From Tardiphaga robiniae (lineage in GTDB: Bacteria; Pseudomonadota; Alphaproteobacteria; Rhizobiales; Xanthobacteraceae), in the NCBI RefSeq assembly GCF_001618955.1, contig NZ_LVYV01000023.1:469645-533644 (forward strand): a stretch of DNA of 64,000 nucleotides. The letters are read 5' to 3'. The notes under the pieces were generated by a model. The model was not told where the DNA came from. It ran no database searches and was given only the letters and a program-made list of their open reading frames with translations. Below, in pieces: positions 8,120 to 16,222 of this stretch. The translations under genes were made by a program, and so were the position numbers. The number at the start of each line of letters is the position of its first letter. Position 1 is the first letter of the stretch.

Positions 8120-8371
8120 CGGGGCGAATCTGGGGGTGATTTTTGCAGTGCGTTTCTGTCGCCTGCCGCGACTCCGTAGGCCCCTTGTTTCAAGTATTTT
8201 GCGCTTGCGAGGGTCCTGAAACCCTGCCGTACAAGTCGAATCGGGGTTTGATGGTCAAAAAACATCATTTTTCCCGGCAAAATCTGTGAAAATTTCATTG
8301 AGAACGGGTTTTTTCCCGTAATTCCTCATAGTGTCTGTCTCACCGAATCACGGCAAACCAAAAGGTGCAAA
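8120..8371 (+). promoter_or_regulatory. Intergenic region with promoter of the HU-like gene
   Basis: A 252-base stretch without a credible ORF and lower in GC than its surroundings, particularly 8240-8330, where runs such as TCAAAAAACATCATTTTT occur. It probably holds the promoter of the downstream HU-like gene. An ACGGG/CCCGT hairpin with a T-rich loop sits near 8303-8320. AAAGGTGCAAA before the ATG serves as ribosome binding site. No defined operator could be recognised. Confidence 0.4.
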
Positions 8372-8671
8372 ATGGCAGACCAAATGACGAAGTCGCAGCT
8401 CATCGAGAAAATCGCTGAGACCACTGAGCTCTCGAAGAAGGACGTCAAGGGCGTTATCGAGACCATGGCGACCCTCGGCTATAAAGAGCTGAAGAAGAGC
8501 GGCGTGTTCCTCGTTCCCGGCTTCGCCAAGTTCGTCGTCATAAAGAAGCCCGCCACCAAGGCACGCAAGGGCACCAACCCCTTCACCGGCGAAGCCATGA
8601 CCTTCAAGGCCAAGCCGGCCCGCAAGATCGTGCGCGCCCGCCCGGTCAAGGCTGCGAAGGACGCGGTCTAA
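8372..8671 (+). CDS. HU-family DNA-binding protein with basic C-terminal tail
   Basis: A 99-residue nucleoid-type protein. The N-terminal helix pair MTKSQLIEKIAETTELSKK and the beta-arm region ATKARKGTNPFTGEAMTF, containing the RKGxNPxTGE core, identify the HU/IHF family. The tail KAKPARKIVRARPVKAAKDAV is rich in Lys, Ala and Pro, a histone-H1-like extension found in many alphaproteobacterial HU-like proteins. It would bind DNA without strong sequence preference. It stands alone, preceded by an AT-rich upstream region and followed by a strong terminator, which fits a well-expressed single gene. Confidence 0.92.
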   Translation: MADQMTKSQLIEKIAETTELSKKDVKGVIETMATLGYKELKKSGVFLVPGFAKFVVIKKPATKARKGTNPFTGEAMTFKAKPARKIVRARPVKAAKDAV

Positions 8672-8724
8672 GCGGACCCTCGGCGCGGTCGCCCATGAGG
8701 TGACCGCAGCCGACTTGAATTGAG

Positions 8725-8766
8725 AACGGCGCGGCATTCCCTTGGGATGCCGCGCCGTTTTCGTTT
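8725..8766 (+). terminator. Rho-independent terminator of the HU-like gene
   Basis: AACGGCGCGGCATTCCC and GGGATGCCGCGCCGTTT form a very stable stem of about 15 pairs with one bulged T and a short loop, followed by TTTTCGTTT. It lies 54 bases after the HU-like stop codon. Confidence 0.85.
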
Positions 8767-8780
8767 GGGGGAGTGCCTGA

Positions 8781-8931
8781 CCTCTCCCCGCTTGCGGGGA
8801 GAGGTCGACTGCAACGCGCGAAGCGCGTGGAAGTCGGGTGAGGGGCTCTCCATTCGCCTGCGCCTGCGGAGGCTCCCCCTCATCCGTCGTCGCTTCGCGA
8901 CGCCACCTTCTCCCCGCAGGCGGGGAGAAGG
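8781..8931. repeat. Composite palindromic intergenic repeat unit
   Basis: The unit begins with the palindrome CCTCTCCCCG-CTTG-CGGGGAGAGG (8781-8804) and ends with CCTTCTCCCCGC-AGGC-GGGGAGAAGG (8906-8931). Between them are smaller palindromes such as GCGCGAAGCGC and GTCGCTTCGCGAC. Units of this CTCTCCCCGC type are dispersed between genes in Bradyrhizobium and Rhodopseudomonas relatives. It contains no believable ORF. Function, if any, could be RNA folding or binding of architectural proteins. Confidence 0.7.
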
Positions 8932-8945
8932 CAGTCAGCGCGGCT

Positions 8946-9291
8946 CTACTCGTTCAGCCGCTTCTTGTAGGCGACGGGGTCCATGTCCCGGATATCGACG
9001 CTGAGGCTCTTGGTCTGCGGCAGCAGTTCGGCCATCGCTGCTCGCAGGGCTTCGCTGACAACAACCTTCTGCTCGGGCGTGCGGCCTTCGCATCGATACG
9101 GTGACATGGCAGAAGCCGTCGCGTTCCCTGGCAAGCAGATAGTCCACATAGGCCATCGTGCGGACCTTGATGTCCCCCGCCTGCATCACGCCGGTGGCGG
9201 CTGCTGCATCATGCAGGGCCTGCATCAGGCTGGTGGCGTCGAACAGGCTGCCATGGCCCTCGGTGGAGTGTTCGATGACGAGATGCGGCAT
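8946..9291 (-). pseudogene. 5-carboxymethyl-2-hydroxymuconate isomerase-like gene, frameshifted
   Basis: Two overlapping reverse frames together make one protein of the HpaF/CHMI family (tautomerase fold, homoprotocatechuate meta-cleavage pathway). The first frame, from the ATG at 9291, gives MPHLVIEHSTEG to HVTVSM, including the catalytic Pro after the initiator Met. The second frame continues EGRTPEQKVVVSEALRA to DIRDMDPVAYKKRLNE at 8946. The switch is at about 9090, where one extra base (or the loss of two) follows the HVTVSM codons. Read without correction, the first frame ends with an unrelated arginine-rich tail at 8935. Either the gene is inactivated or the base call is wrong here. It lies directly downstream of the iclR gene on the same strand. 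Confidence 0.8.
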
Positions 9292-9307
9292 GGGCTGTCC
9301 AGTTGGA

Positions 9308-10093
9308 TTAAAGAAGCAGCGGCTTTACCGAGTCGGCGGCATCGCGCAGCAGCGGCAGGAAGCGGTCGATCATTTCCCCGGTCGAGACCCGGTCGACATG
9401 GGCGCCCATATTGATGGCGGCGACGATCGCGCCATCGTAGCGCCGCACGGGCACCGAGATCGAGCGGAAGCCCGGCTCGGCCTCGCGGTCGACCAGCGAA
9501 TAGCCTTTCTCGCGGTCGGTGATGATAGTCGCCTTCAGCAATTCCTTGTCGACAACCGTGAAGGGCGTCATTGCCACGAGATCCATCGCATCCAGCGTCG
9601 CGGTGAGGTCGTCGTTGGAAAATTTCCCGAGCATGGCGCGGCCGACCGACGAACAGAACGCCGGTAGCCGGTAGCCGAGATCGATGCCGGCGGAGAATAC
9701 GCGTGCCGGGCTGGCGCGGGCGACGAAGATCACCTCATGGCCCTCGAGCACCGCGAGCGAGGAAATCTCCTGCGCATCGCTGGAGATGCTGTCGAGCACC
9801 GGCTGCAGGATGGTGACGACCTGATTGGACGTCATATAGGAGCCGGCCAGCGCGAGGACGCGCGGCGAGAGCGCGAACAGCTTGCCGTCGCTGGTCACAT
9901 AGCCCTTGCGTTCCAGCGTGAACAGGATGCGTCGGGCGGTGGCACGCGGCAGGTCGGCGGCCTTGGCGACGTCGCTCAGCGTCATCGGGCGCGAATGCGC
10001 GCCGAACAGTTCGAGCACCCGCAAGCCGCGATCGAGGCTCTCGATGAAGTCGGTATTGCCGCGTTCGTCGTCGGGGCGCTTGATTTTGGGCAT
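9308..10093 (-). CDS. IclR-family regulator, PcaR/PobR subgroup
   Basis: A 261-residue regulator. Residues about 17-75 are the IclR winged helix (SLDRGLRVLELFG, then LSDVAKAADLPRATARRIL). Residues about 90-258 are the effector domain, ending IVAAINMGAHVDRV followed by FLPLLRDAAD. The whole pattern resembles the PcaR/PcaU/PobR subgroup, which responds to aromatic ring-cleavage intermediates such as beta-ketoadipate or 4-hydroxybenzoate. It lies 17 bases downstream of the ferredoxin-reductase gene on the same strand. It probably controls the divergent catabolic genes through the repeated TGTTC-N7-GAACA elements at 11365-11531; this link is inferred. Confidence 0.87.
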   Translation of the reverse strand: MPKIKRPDDERGNTDFIESLDRGLRVLELFGAHSRPMTLSDVAKAADLPRATARRILFTLERKGYVTSDGKLFALSPRVLALAGSYMTSNQVVTILQPVLDSISSDAQEISSLAVLEGHEVIFVARASPARVFSAGIDLGYRLPAFCSSVGRAMLGKFSNDDLTATLDAMDLVAMTPFTVVDKELLKATIITDREKGYSLVDREAEPGFRSISVPVRRYDGAIVAAINMGAHVDRVSTGEMIDRFLPLLRDAADSVKPLLL

Positions 10094-10109
10094 GAGCCGC
10101 TGGTCCGAC

Positions 10110-11330
10110 CTATTTGCCTGCTTCGAATTTTTTCAGATCGAATGACAGATCGGCGGCCTGTTCTGGTGTCGGCGACAACGACGCGGTGATCAGGCGACGT
10201 GCGATCATCTGGTCGCCCGGCCGGTTGATACTGTCGACGGCGGTGAGCTTGCCGTCGCGATAATAAAACACCGAGAACTTGCCATCATCCATCGAACCGC
10301 GGATCACCGCGCTGTCGGTTGGCGCAGAGAGGCCGACGATCTGCAGCTTGGCGTCATATTGATCCGACCAGAAACGCGGCACCGCGTCATAGGCTTCCGG
10401 CCTGCCGGCGATCATCGCGCCCACAGCCTTGCCCTGATCGGTGGCGTTCTGCACGGCTTCCAGCCTGACGCGGCGGCCGGCGAAGCCGTTGTGGTGATTG
10501 CTGACGTCGCCGGCGGCATAGATGTTCGGCGCGCTGGTCAGGCCATGTTCGTCGACATCGATGCCATTGGTGCAGGTGATATCCGCCTGCGCGGCCAACT
10601 CGTCATTGGCGATGCCGCCAATGCCGGCGACGATCAGGTCGGCGCGCACCCGCAGGCCGCTGGAGCAGACGACCTCATGCACGGCGCTGTTGCCTTCGAT
10701 GGCAACGACGGATTCGTTGAAGCGGATGTCGAGACCATGGGAGCGATGGCTATCCAGAAGGAATTGCGAGATCAGCGGCGATACCGCGCGCTCCAACAGG
10801 CGCGACTGCGCCTCGATCAGCGTCACCTTCTTGCCGGCCTTGGCAGCAGTCGATGCTACTTCGAGGCCGATGAAGCCGCCGCCGACGATGACGACATCGT
10901 TGGCTGCTTCGAGCCGGGGCTTGAGATGCAGCGCGTCATCGAGTGTGCGCAGATAGACGATGCCGTCGCGCTCATGGCCGGGCACGCTGAGCCGTCGCGC
11001 CCGTGAGCCGGTGGCGATGACAAGCTGATCGAAGGGCAGGCTGTCGCCGCCGTCCAGTGCGATCCGGCCAGCCGCGTGATCGAGCCCGATGGCGCGATGG
11101 CCCAGCACCAGTTCGATGCCCTGGGTCTTGAAATAGTCCTCGCCGCGGAGGAAAAGGCTGTTGTGCACGACGTCGCCAGACAGAAATGCTTTGGACAGTG
11201 GCGGTCGCTGATAGGGCAGATGGATTTCGTCGGCGACGATGCGGATCGGCGCCTGATAGCCTTTCTCACGCGCACTGATGCCTGCCTGCACGCCGGCATA
11301 GGACGCGCCCACGATCACCAGACCCGTCAT
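10110..11330 (-). CDS. FAD-dependent ferredoxin/rubredoxin reductase
   Basis: A 406-residue NAD(P)H-dependent flavoenzyme like the reductases of multicomponent oxygenases (BphA4, TerpA type). The N-terminal FAD fold begins IVGASYAGVQAG. The NAD fold is VVIVGGGFIGLEVASTAAK at about residues 145-165, and the late FAD motif is NIYAAGDVSNHHNGF. The C-terminal Reductase_C part follows. The ATG at 11330 has GAGGACA just upstream; the frame is open to 11474 but that extension lacks family similarity. It could feed electrons through an unlinked ferredoxin to the Rieske oxygenase transcribed in the other direction. No ferredoxin gene lies beside it. Confidence 0.88.
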   Translation of the reverse strand: MTGLVIVGASYAGVQAGISAREKGYQAPIRIVADEIHLPYQRPPLSKAFLSGDVVHNSLFLRGEDYFKTQGIELVLGHRAIGLDHAAGRIALDGGDSLPFDQLVIATGSRARRLSVPGHERDGIVYLRTLDDALHLKPRLEAANDVVIVGGGFIGLEVASTAAKAGKKVTLIEAQSRLLERAVSPLISQFLLDSHRSHGLDIRFNESVVAIEGNSAVHEVVCSSGLRVRADLIVAGIGGIANDELAAQADITCTNGIDVDEHGLTSAPNIYAAGDVSNHHNGFAGRRVRLEAVQNATDQGKAVGAMIAGRPEAYDAVPRFWSDQYDAKLQIVGLSAPTDSAVIRGSMDDGKFSVFYYRDGKLTAVDSINRPGDQMIARRLITASLSPTPEQAADLSFDLKKFEAGK

Positions 11331-11364
11331 GCTTGTCCTCCGAACGTCGTTTCCACGCGAGATT

Positions 11365-11381
11365 TGTTCATTGAGGGAACA
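11365..11381. promoter_or_regulatory. Inverted repeat TGTTC-N7-GAACA, copy 1
   Basis: TGTTC and GAACA arms with a 7-base spacer, 35 bases upstream of the ferredoxin reductase start and inside the 217-base divergent region. The same element recurs at 11513-11529, close to the other gene. Two identical half-site pairs flanking one divergent promoter region suggest operators for one dimeric regulator, most simply the adjacent IclR protein. Confidence 0.55.
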
Positions 11382-11510
11382 TACGTTCGGAATAATTGAT
11401 GGGCAAGCGGAAGGCCAAATGCCCACCATTGCCGACGTTACGAGCATCGGCGCTTCAAAATTGGGCTTGCACACGATTTAGTTTGGATCCAATCTATCAA
11501 TATTCGAACT

Positions 11511-11531
11511 AATGTTCGCTTATTGAACATT
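11511..11531. promoter_or_regulatory. Inverted repeat AATGTTC-N7-GAACATT, copy 2
   Basis: A perfect palindrome with 7-base arms and a 7-base spacer, whose core is the same TGTTC-N7-GAACA as at 11365-11381. It ends 16 bases before the ATG of the exported amidohydrolase, next to the ribosome binding site GGGGGC. A protein bound here would be expected to block transcription or initiation of the forward catabolic genes. Confidence 0.6.
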
Positions 11532-11547
11532 ATTGGGGGCAGTTCTG

Positions 11548-13239
11548 ATGAAGTTCACGTCCTTGTGGATTGCCGGAATACTCGTCGCTGCGGCGCTGCC
11601 GGCAGCCGCGCAGCAACGCAACGTCAACGATCCCGATCTCGTGCTGGTGGGCGGAAAAGTCCTGACCATGGACAGCGGCTCGACCGTGGCCGAGGCGGTA
11701 GCGGTTCGCGACGGCAAGATTCTCGCGGTCGGCAGCACCGCCTCCGTCAGACCGCTCGCCGGCGCGCAGACGCGGGTCATTGATCTCGCCGGCAAGACTG
11801 TCGTTCCCGGGCTTATCGATACCCATGCCCATTTCGGCGCGGCCGGCCTGGGCGCCTATGTCGTCAACCTCAGCCCGGCCAAGAACGTGGCTGAGGCCTT
11901 GCAGTTGCTGAAGGCCTTCGTTGCGAAGAAGCAGGCCGGCGAGTGGATCACCACCGGTGGCTGGCATCCGCCATCGCAACTCGCGGAGAAGCGCTACCTG
12001 ACCCGGCAGGAAATCGACAGCGTGACGCCGAACAACCCGGTATATCTGCGCACGGTCGGGCATTTCGCCATGGCCAACAGCCTTGCCTTGCAGAAGGCCG
12101 GAATCGACAAGACGACGCCCGATCCGTCGGGCGGATCGTTCGAGCGCGATGCTGCGGGCGAACTGACCGGCGTGCTGGTCGAGACCGCGATCCCGCTGGT
12201 CGAAAATCGCGTGCCACCGTTCACCGAGGCCGAGCAGATCAACCAGTACAAGGTCGCCGAGGCCGCGCTGAACAGCTTTGGCATCACCAGCGTGGTCGAA
12301 GGCGCCACCAGCGCGCGCGACACGCGCACGCTGCAGAAGATCGCGCTGTCGAAGGAAGCGACCTTGCGCGTCGGACTGATGTACCGCCCCGAGCCGCCGG
12401 CCGAACTTTCCGCATGGGAAGCGATTATGAACGGCAGCGGCGCGACGTCAGGTTTCGGCGACGACTGGCTGAAGTTCGGCGGCATCAAGATCTTCTACGA
12501 CGGCGGCATGACGTTGAAGACGGCGATGATGCGCGATGTCTATCCGGACTCGCATGACGATTATCACGGCATCGCCCAGCAGACGCCGGAGCGGTTGAAG
12601 CAACTGGTGTCGATCTGCAACAAGTATGACTGGCGCGTTGGCGTTCATGTCGTCGGCGACCTCGGCGTCGATCAGGTGCTGGACGCCTTCGAGGCCGCGG
12701 ACAAGGAAAAGTCGATCAAGGATCGCCGCTTTATTCTGATCCATGCCAGCCTGATCAGGCCGGAGCAGATGGAGCGCGCGCACCGTCTCGGCGTGAGGGT
12801 CGATTTCCAGAACGTGTTCATGTGGGACAAGGCCGCGACCGTGGAACGCTTTCTCGGCAAAGCGGTGGCGGACCGCGCCGTTCCGACCAAATCGTTGATC
12901 GACAAGATGGGCCTAGACAATCTCGGCGCCGGCACCGACTTCCCGGTCAATCCGATCAACCCGTTCCTCAACATGTACATCATGGTGACGCGGAAAGACC
13001 CGAATGGCCACGTCTACGGCGCGGCCGAAGCGATCGGCCGAGAGCAGGCGCTGAGGCTCTATACAAGCGCCGCATCCCGATACATGTTCGACGAAGCGCG
13101 GAAGGGCACGCTGGAGGCCGGCAAGCTGGCGGACCTCGTCGTTCTTTCCGCCGACTTCATGAGCGTTCCTGAAGACCAGATCAAGAATATCACGGCCGAT
13201 ATGACATTGGTTGGCGGTAAAGTCGTATTTCAACGTTGA
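11548..13239 (+). CDS. Exported YtcJ-type amidohydrolase
   Basis: A 563-residue amidohydrolase-superfamily protein with a Sec signal peptide (MKFTSLWIAGILVAAALPAAAQ, cleavage after about residue 22). The metal-binding start of the barrel is VVPGLIDTHAHFGAAGLG. Later family markers are KFGGIKIFYDGGMTLK, VGVHVVGDLGVDQVLDAFE and GAGTDFPVNPINPF. YtcJ relatives hydrolyse amide bonds, including N-substituted formamides and N-acyl aromatic amines, but specificities vary widely. The ATG at 11548 sits behind GGGGGC and gives a clean signal peptide; an upstream in-frame start at 11533 would spoil it. The Rieske oxygenase gene starts 37 bases after its stop, so the enzyme may release in the periplasm a compound taken up by the local ABC transporter. 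Confidence 0.83.
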   Translation: MKFTSLWIAGILVAAALPAAAQQRNVNDPDLVLVGGKVLTMDSGSTVAEAVAVRDGKILAVGSTASVRPLAGAQTRVIDLAGKTVVPGLIDTHAHFGAAGLGAYVVNLSPAKNVAEALQLLKAFVAKKQAGEWITTGGWHPPSQLAEKRYLTRQEIDSVTPNNPVYLRTVGHFAMANSLALQKAGIDKTTPDPSGGSFERDAAGELTGVLVETAIPLVENRVPPFTEAEQINQYKVAEAALNSFGITSVVEGATSARDTRTLQKIALSKEATLRVGLMYRPEPPAELSAWEAIMNGSGATSGFGDDWLKFGGIKIFYDGGMTLKTAMMRDVYPDSHDDYHGIAQQTPERLKQLVSICNKYDWRVGVHVVGDLGVDQVLDAFEAADKEKSIKDRRFILIHASLIRPEQMERAHRLGVRVDFQNVFMWDKAATVERFLGKAVADRAVPTKSLIDKMGLDNLGAGTDFPVNPINPFLNMYIMVTRKDPNGHVYGAAEAIGREQALRLYTSAASRYMFDEARKGTLEAGKLADLVVLSADFMSVPEDQIKNITADMTLVGGKVVFQR

Positions 13240-13276
13240 GCCGTACCACCGGTCGAGTTCGAAGAGGAATCTTCCC

Positions 13277-14644
13277 ATGATGAGCCAAGAGCAGAACGAC
13301 CTGATCACCCGTATCGGGCCCAAGGCGCCCGCGGGCAAGCTGATGCGCCAATACTGGCAGCCGGCGGCGCTGGTCGATGAGCTCGAAGGGGATCGTCCGA
13401 TCCGTCCGGTCAAATTGCTCGGCGAAGATTTTGTCCTGTTCCGCGACGAGCAGGGCCGTTATGGCCTGCTGGATCGCGACTGTCCGCATCGCGGTGCTGA
13501 TCTGGCCTTCGGTCGCCTTGAAGGCGGCGGCGTGCGCTGCGCGTTTCACGGCTGGCTGTTCGACGTCGAGGGCAAGTGCCTGGAGACACCGGCCGAGCCG
13601 AAGACCTCGAAGCTTTGCGCCGGCATCAAGCAGCGCGCTTATCCGGTGGTCGAGAAGGGCGGCATTCTCTGGGCTTATCTTGGCGAGGGCGAGCCGCCGG
13701 CATTCCCGGAGATCGACTGTTTCGCCGCACCCGGTCAGTACACCTTCGCCTTCAAGGGGCTGTTTGAATGTAACTGGCTGCAGGCGCTGGAGGTCGGTAT
13801 CGATCCCGCCCATGCCTCGTTCCTGCATCGCTTCTTTGAGGACGAAGACGTCAAGGCGTCCTACGGCAAGCAGTTCCGCGGCGCATCCGCTGGCACCGAG
13901 CTGCCGATGACCAAGATCCTGCGCGAGTATGATCGCCCGATCATCAATGTCGAATCGACCGAATACGGTCTGCGTCTGATTGCGTTGCGCGAGCTCGACG
14001 ACGAGCGCACCCATGTCCGCGTCACCAACCAGCTATTCCCGCACGGCTTCGTCATTCCCATGAGCACGGAAATGACGATCACCCAGTGGCACGTGCCGGT
14101 CGATGACGAGAACTGCTATTGGTATGCGATCTTCACCAGCTACACGACACCGGTCGACAAGAAGAAGATGACCGACCAGCGGCTCGAACTCTACGAGCTG
14201 CCGAACTACACCTCGCGCAAGAACAAGACCAACGACTACGGCTTCAATCCGCACGAGCAGAAGCACGAGACCTATACCGGCATGGGCGCCGACATCAACG
14301 TCCACGACCAGTGGGCGGTGGAATCCATGGGCAAGATCCAGGATCGTACCCGTGAGCATCTTGGCTCCAGCGACAAGGCGATCATCGCCTATCGCAAGCT
14401 GCTGCGTGCGGAGATCGAGAAGGTTGCCGGCGGCCAGAGGCCGATGATGTCTCTCGATGCGGACACCGCGCGCAGCATTCAGGGCCCGGGCACCATGGAC
14501 GGCATCGGGCCGACCAAGGGCTGGGAAACCTATTGGATGGAAGTCGACGTCGCCCGCCGTCGTGGTGCGCCATGGATGGCGGCGGCTCCGGCCGACCAGA
14601 CCGAGCCGGGGTCCAATGTCATCCACCTGCCGGCGGCAGAGTGA
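13277..14644 (+). CDS. Rieske non-heme iron oxygenase, alpha subunit (phthalate-dioxygenase-like)
   Basis: A 455-residue oxygenase component for ring hydroxylation or O/N-demethylation. The Rieske 2Fe-2S ligands are CPHRG and CAFHGW (C69, H71, C88, H91). The mononuclear iron site follows as GIDPAHASFLHR (H179, H184, with D176 nearby). The C-terminal FEMF-type family domain of phthalate dioxygenase-like oxygenases (NPHEQKHETYTGMGADINVHD) puts it with homomultimeric enzymes that need only a reductase, not a beta subunit. The ATG at 13277 follows GAAGAGGA. The adjacent GS-like and amidohydrolase genes suggest an amino- or amide-bearing aromatic substrate. The electron-donating reductase is not certain; the divergent FAD protein is a candidate. 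Confidence 0.9.
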   Translation: MMSQEQNDLITRIGPKAPAGKLMRQYWQPAALVDELEGDRPIRPVKLLGEDFVLFRDEQGRYGLLDRDCPHRGADLAFGRLEGGGVRCAFHGWLFDVEGKCLETPAEPKTSKLCAGIKQRAYPVVEKGGILWAYLGEGEPPAFPEIDCFAAPGQYTFAFKGLFECNWLQALEVGIDPAHASFLHRFFEDEDVKASYGKQFRGASAGTELPMTKILREYDRPIINVESTEYGLRLIALRELDDERTHVRVTNQLFPHGFVIPMSTEMTITQWHVPVDDENCYWYAIFTSYTTPVDKKKMTDQRLELYELPNYTSRKNKTNDYGFNPHEQKHETYTGMGADINVHDQWAVESMGKIQDRTREHLGSSDKAIIAYRKLLRAEIEKVAGGQRPMMSLDADTARSIQGPGTMDGIGPTKGWETYWMEVDVARRRGAPWMAAAPADQTEPGSNVIHLPAAE

Positions 14645-14675
14645 AGATCGATCAGAACAGCCGCGGGAGAGTGCG

Positions 14676-16112
14676 TTGAGTTTCGTTGAACGTCACGGTT
14701 TGTGGTCCGCGGAGCAGAAAGAAGCAGCCGTCCGGCTGCGCAGCATGGTCGAAGAGCACAAGCTCGAAGTGGTCCGGCTGTCGTTTCCGGATCAGCACGG
14801 CATCCTGCGCGGCAAGACGCTGATCGCCAGCGAGGCGTTGCGCTGTCTCGAAAGCGGCTGCTCGATCACCACGACGATGTTCGCCAAGGACACGTCGCAC
14901 AAGACGGTGTTTCCGGTGTTCACCGCCGGCGGCGGCTTCGGCATTCCCGAGATGCAGGGCGCGGCCGACGTCTTGATGATCCCGGATCCGACGACGTTCC
15001 GTGTGTTGCCATGGGCGCCGGAGACAGGCTGGGTTCTGTGCGACGTGCATTTCGCCGACGGACGTCCGGTGCCGTTCGCGACGCGCAACCTCTACAAGAA
15101 GGTGCTCGGCGATCTCGGCGCGCGTGGCTACGATTTCGTTGCCGGTCTTGAAGTCGAATTTCATATTTTCAACGTCGAGAACAACCGCATGAAGCCGGAG
15201 GATGCCGGCCAGCCCGGCACGCCGCCGGATGTCAGCCTGCTCTCGCACGGCTACAACTATCTCACCGAGCAGCGCTACGACCAGATGGAGCCGGTGCTGG
15301 AAATCATCCGGCGCGACGTGCTGGCGCTCGGTCTACCGCTGCGGTCGGTCGAAGTCGAATACGGCCCGAGCCAATGCGAATTCACTTTCGCGCCGACCAT
15401 CGGCCTCACGCCCGCCGACAGCATGGTGCTGTTTCGCAGCGCCGTGAAGCAGATCGCGCATCGCCACGGCTATCACGCGACCTTCATGTGCCGGCCGAAG
15501 ATTCCGAATGTCGTGTCATCGGGCTGGCATCTGCACCAGTCGATCGTATCGCGTACGACCGGCGCGAACGCGTTCATGCCGACCGAGGGCACGCAGCCGC
15601 TGTCATCGTTCGGGCAGGGCTATCTCGCGGGGCTTCTTACGCATGCGCGCGCGGCGACCGTATTCACGACGCCGACTATCAACGGCTACAAGCGTTATCG
15701 CTCCTATTCTCTGGCGCCGGACCGTGCGATCTGGGGCCGCGATAATCGTGGCGCGATGTTGCGCGTGCTCGGCGGTGCTGGCGATTCCGCGACGCGTATC
15801 GAAAATCGCGTCGGCGAGCCCGCCGCCAATCCCTATCTCTATATGTCGTCGCAGATCCTCTCGGGTCTCGACGGCGTTGATCGCAAGCTCGATCCAGGGC
15901 CATCAGCCGATACGCCTTACGAGACCAATGCCGATCTGCTGCCGAAGTCGCTGCGTGAGGCGACCTTTGCGCTCAAGGAAGATCCGTTCTTCCGCGAGAA
16001 GATGGGCGCGATGATGGTCGACTATTATACGCACATCAAGAATGCTGAGATCGATCGCTTCCAGGCGGAAGTCTCCGACTGGGAGCAGCGCGAATATTTC
16101 GAGATGTTCTGA
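14676..16112 (+). CDS. Glutamine-synthetase-like ligase (candidate gamma-glutamyl-amine synthetase)
   Basis: A 478-residue member of the glutamine synthetase superfamily, probably an ATP-dependent ligase joining glutamate to an amine. Metal and substrate residues appear in FVAGLEVEFHIF (E159, E161), SVEVEYGPSQCEF (E228, E235) and SGWHLHQSI (H285, H287). The ATP/phosphate part is RVLGGAGDSATRIENRVGEP, followed by PAANPYLYMSSQIL. Relatives without a housekeeping role include PuuA, IpuC and the AtdA1/TdnQ gamma-glutamylanilide synthetases; the Rieske oxygenase beside it resembles the aniline context. The frame is open to 14457, but the TTG at 14676 behind GGGAG gives the family length; an ATG is not available nearby. 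True nitrogen-assimilation GS is less likely because of gene context. Confidence 0.82.
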   Translation: MSFVERHGLWSAEQKEAAVRLRSMVEEHKLEVVRLSFPDQHGILRGKTLIASEALRCLESGCSITTTMFAKDTSHKTVFPVFTAGGGFGIPEMQGAADVLMIPDPTTFRVLPWAPETGWVLCDVHFADGRPVPFATRNLYKKVLGDLGARGYDFVAGLEVEFHIFNVENNRMKPEDAGQPGTPPDVSLLSHGYNYLTEQRYDQMEPVLEIIRRDVLALGLPLRSVEVEYGPSQCEFTFAPTIGLTPADSMVLFRSAVKQIAHRHGYHATFMCRPKIPNVVSSGWHLHQSIVSRTTGANAFMPTEGTQPLSSFGQGYLAGLLTHARAATVFTTPTINGYKRYRSYSLAPDRAIWGRDNRGAMLRVLGGAGDSATRIENRVGEPAANPYLYMSSQILSGLDGVDRKLDPGPSADTPYETNADLLPKSLREATFALKEDPFFREKMGAMMVDYYTHIKNAEIDRFQAEVSDWEQREYFEMF

Positions 16113-16222
16113 CGCTGCAATCTGTCGCGTCTTGTTGAAATCAAACGCGCCCCAGTTCGGCACGTTTATTGAATACAGGTTTGCCGAATAGCTTTCCAAC
16201 TTTTGTAACGGGGACTACTGCA

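Noticed and set aside
14457..14675. N-terminal extension of the GS-like ORF
   Set aside because: It overlaps the Rieske oxygenase gene in another frame and reads as low-complexity Arg/Pro/Ser-rich sequence. The family N-terminus starts at 14676.
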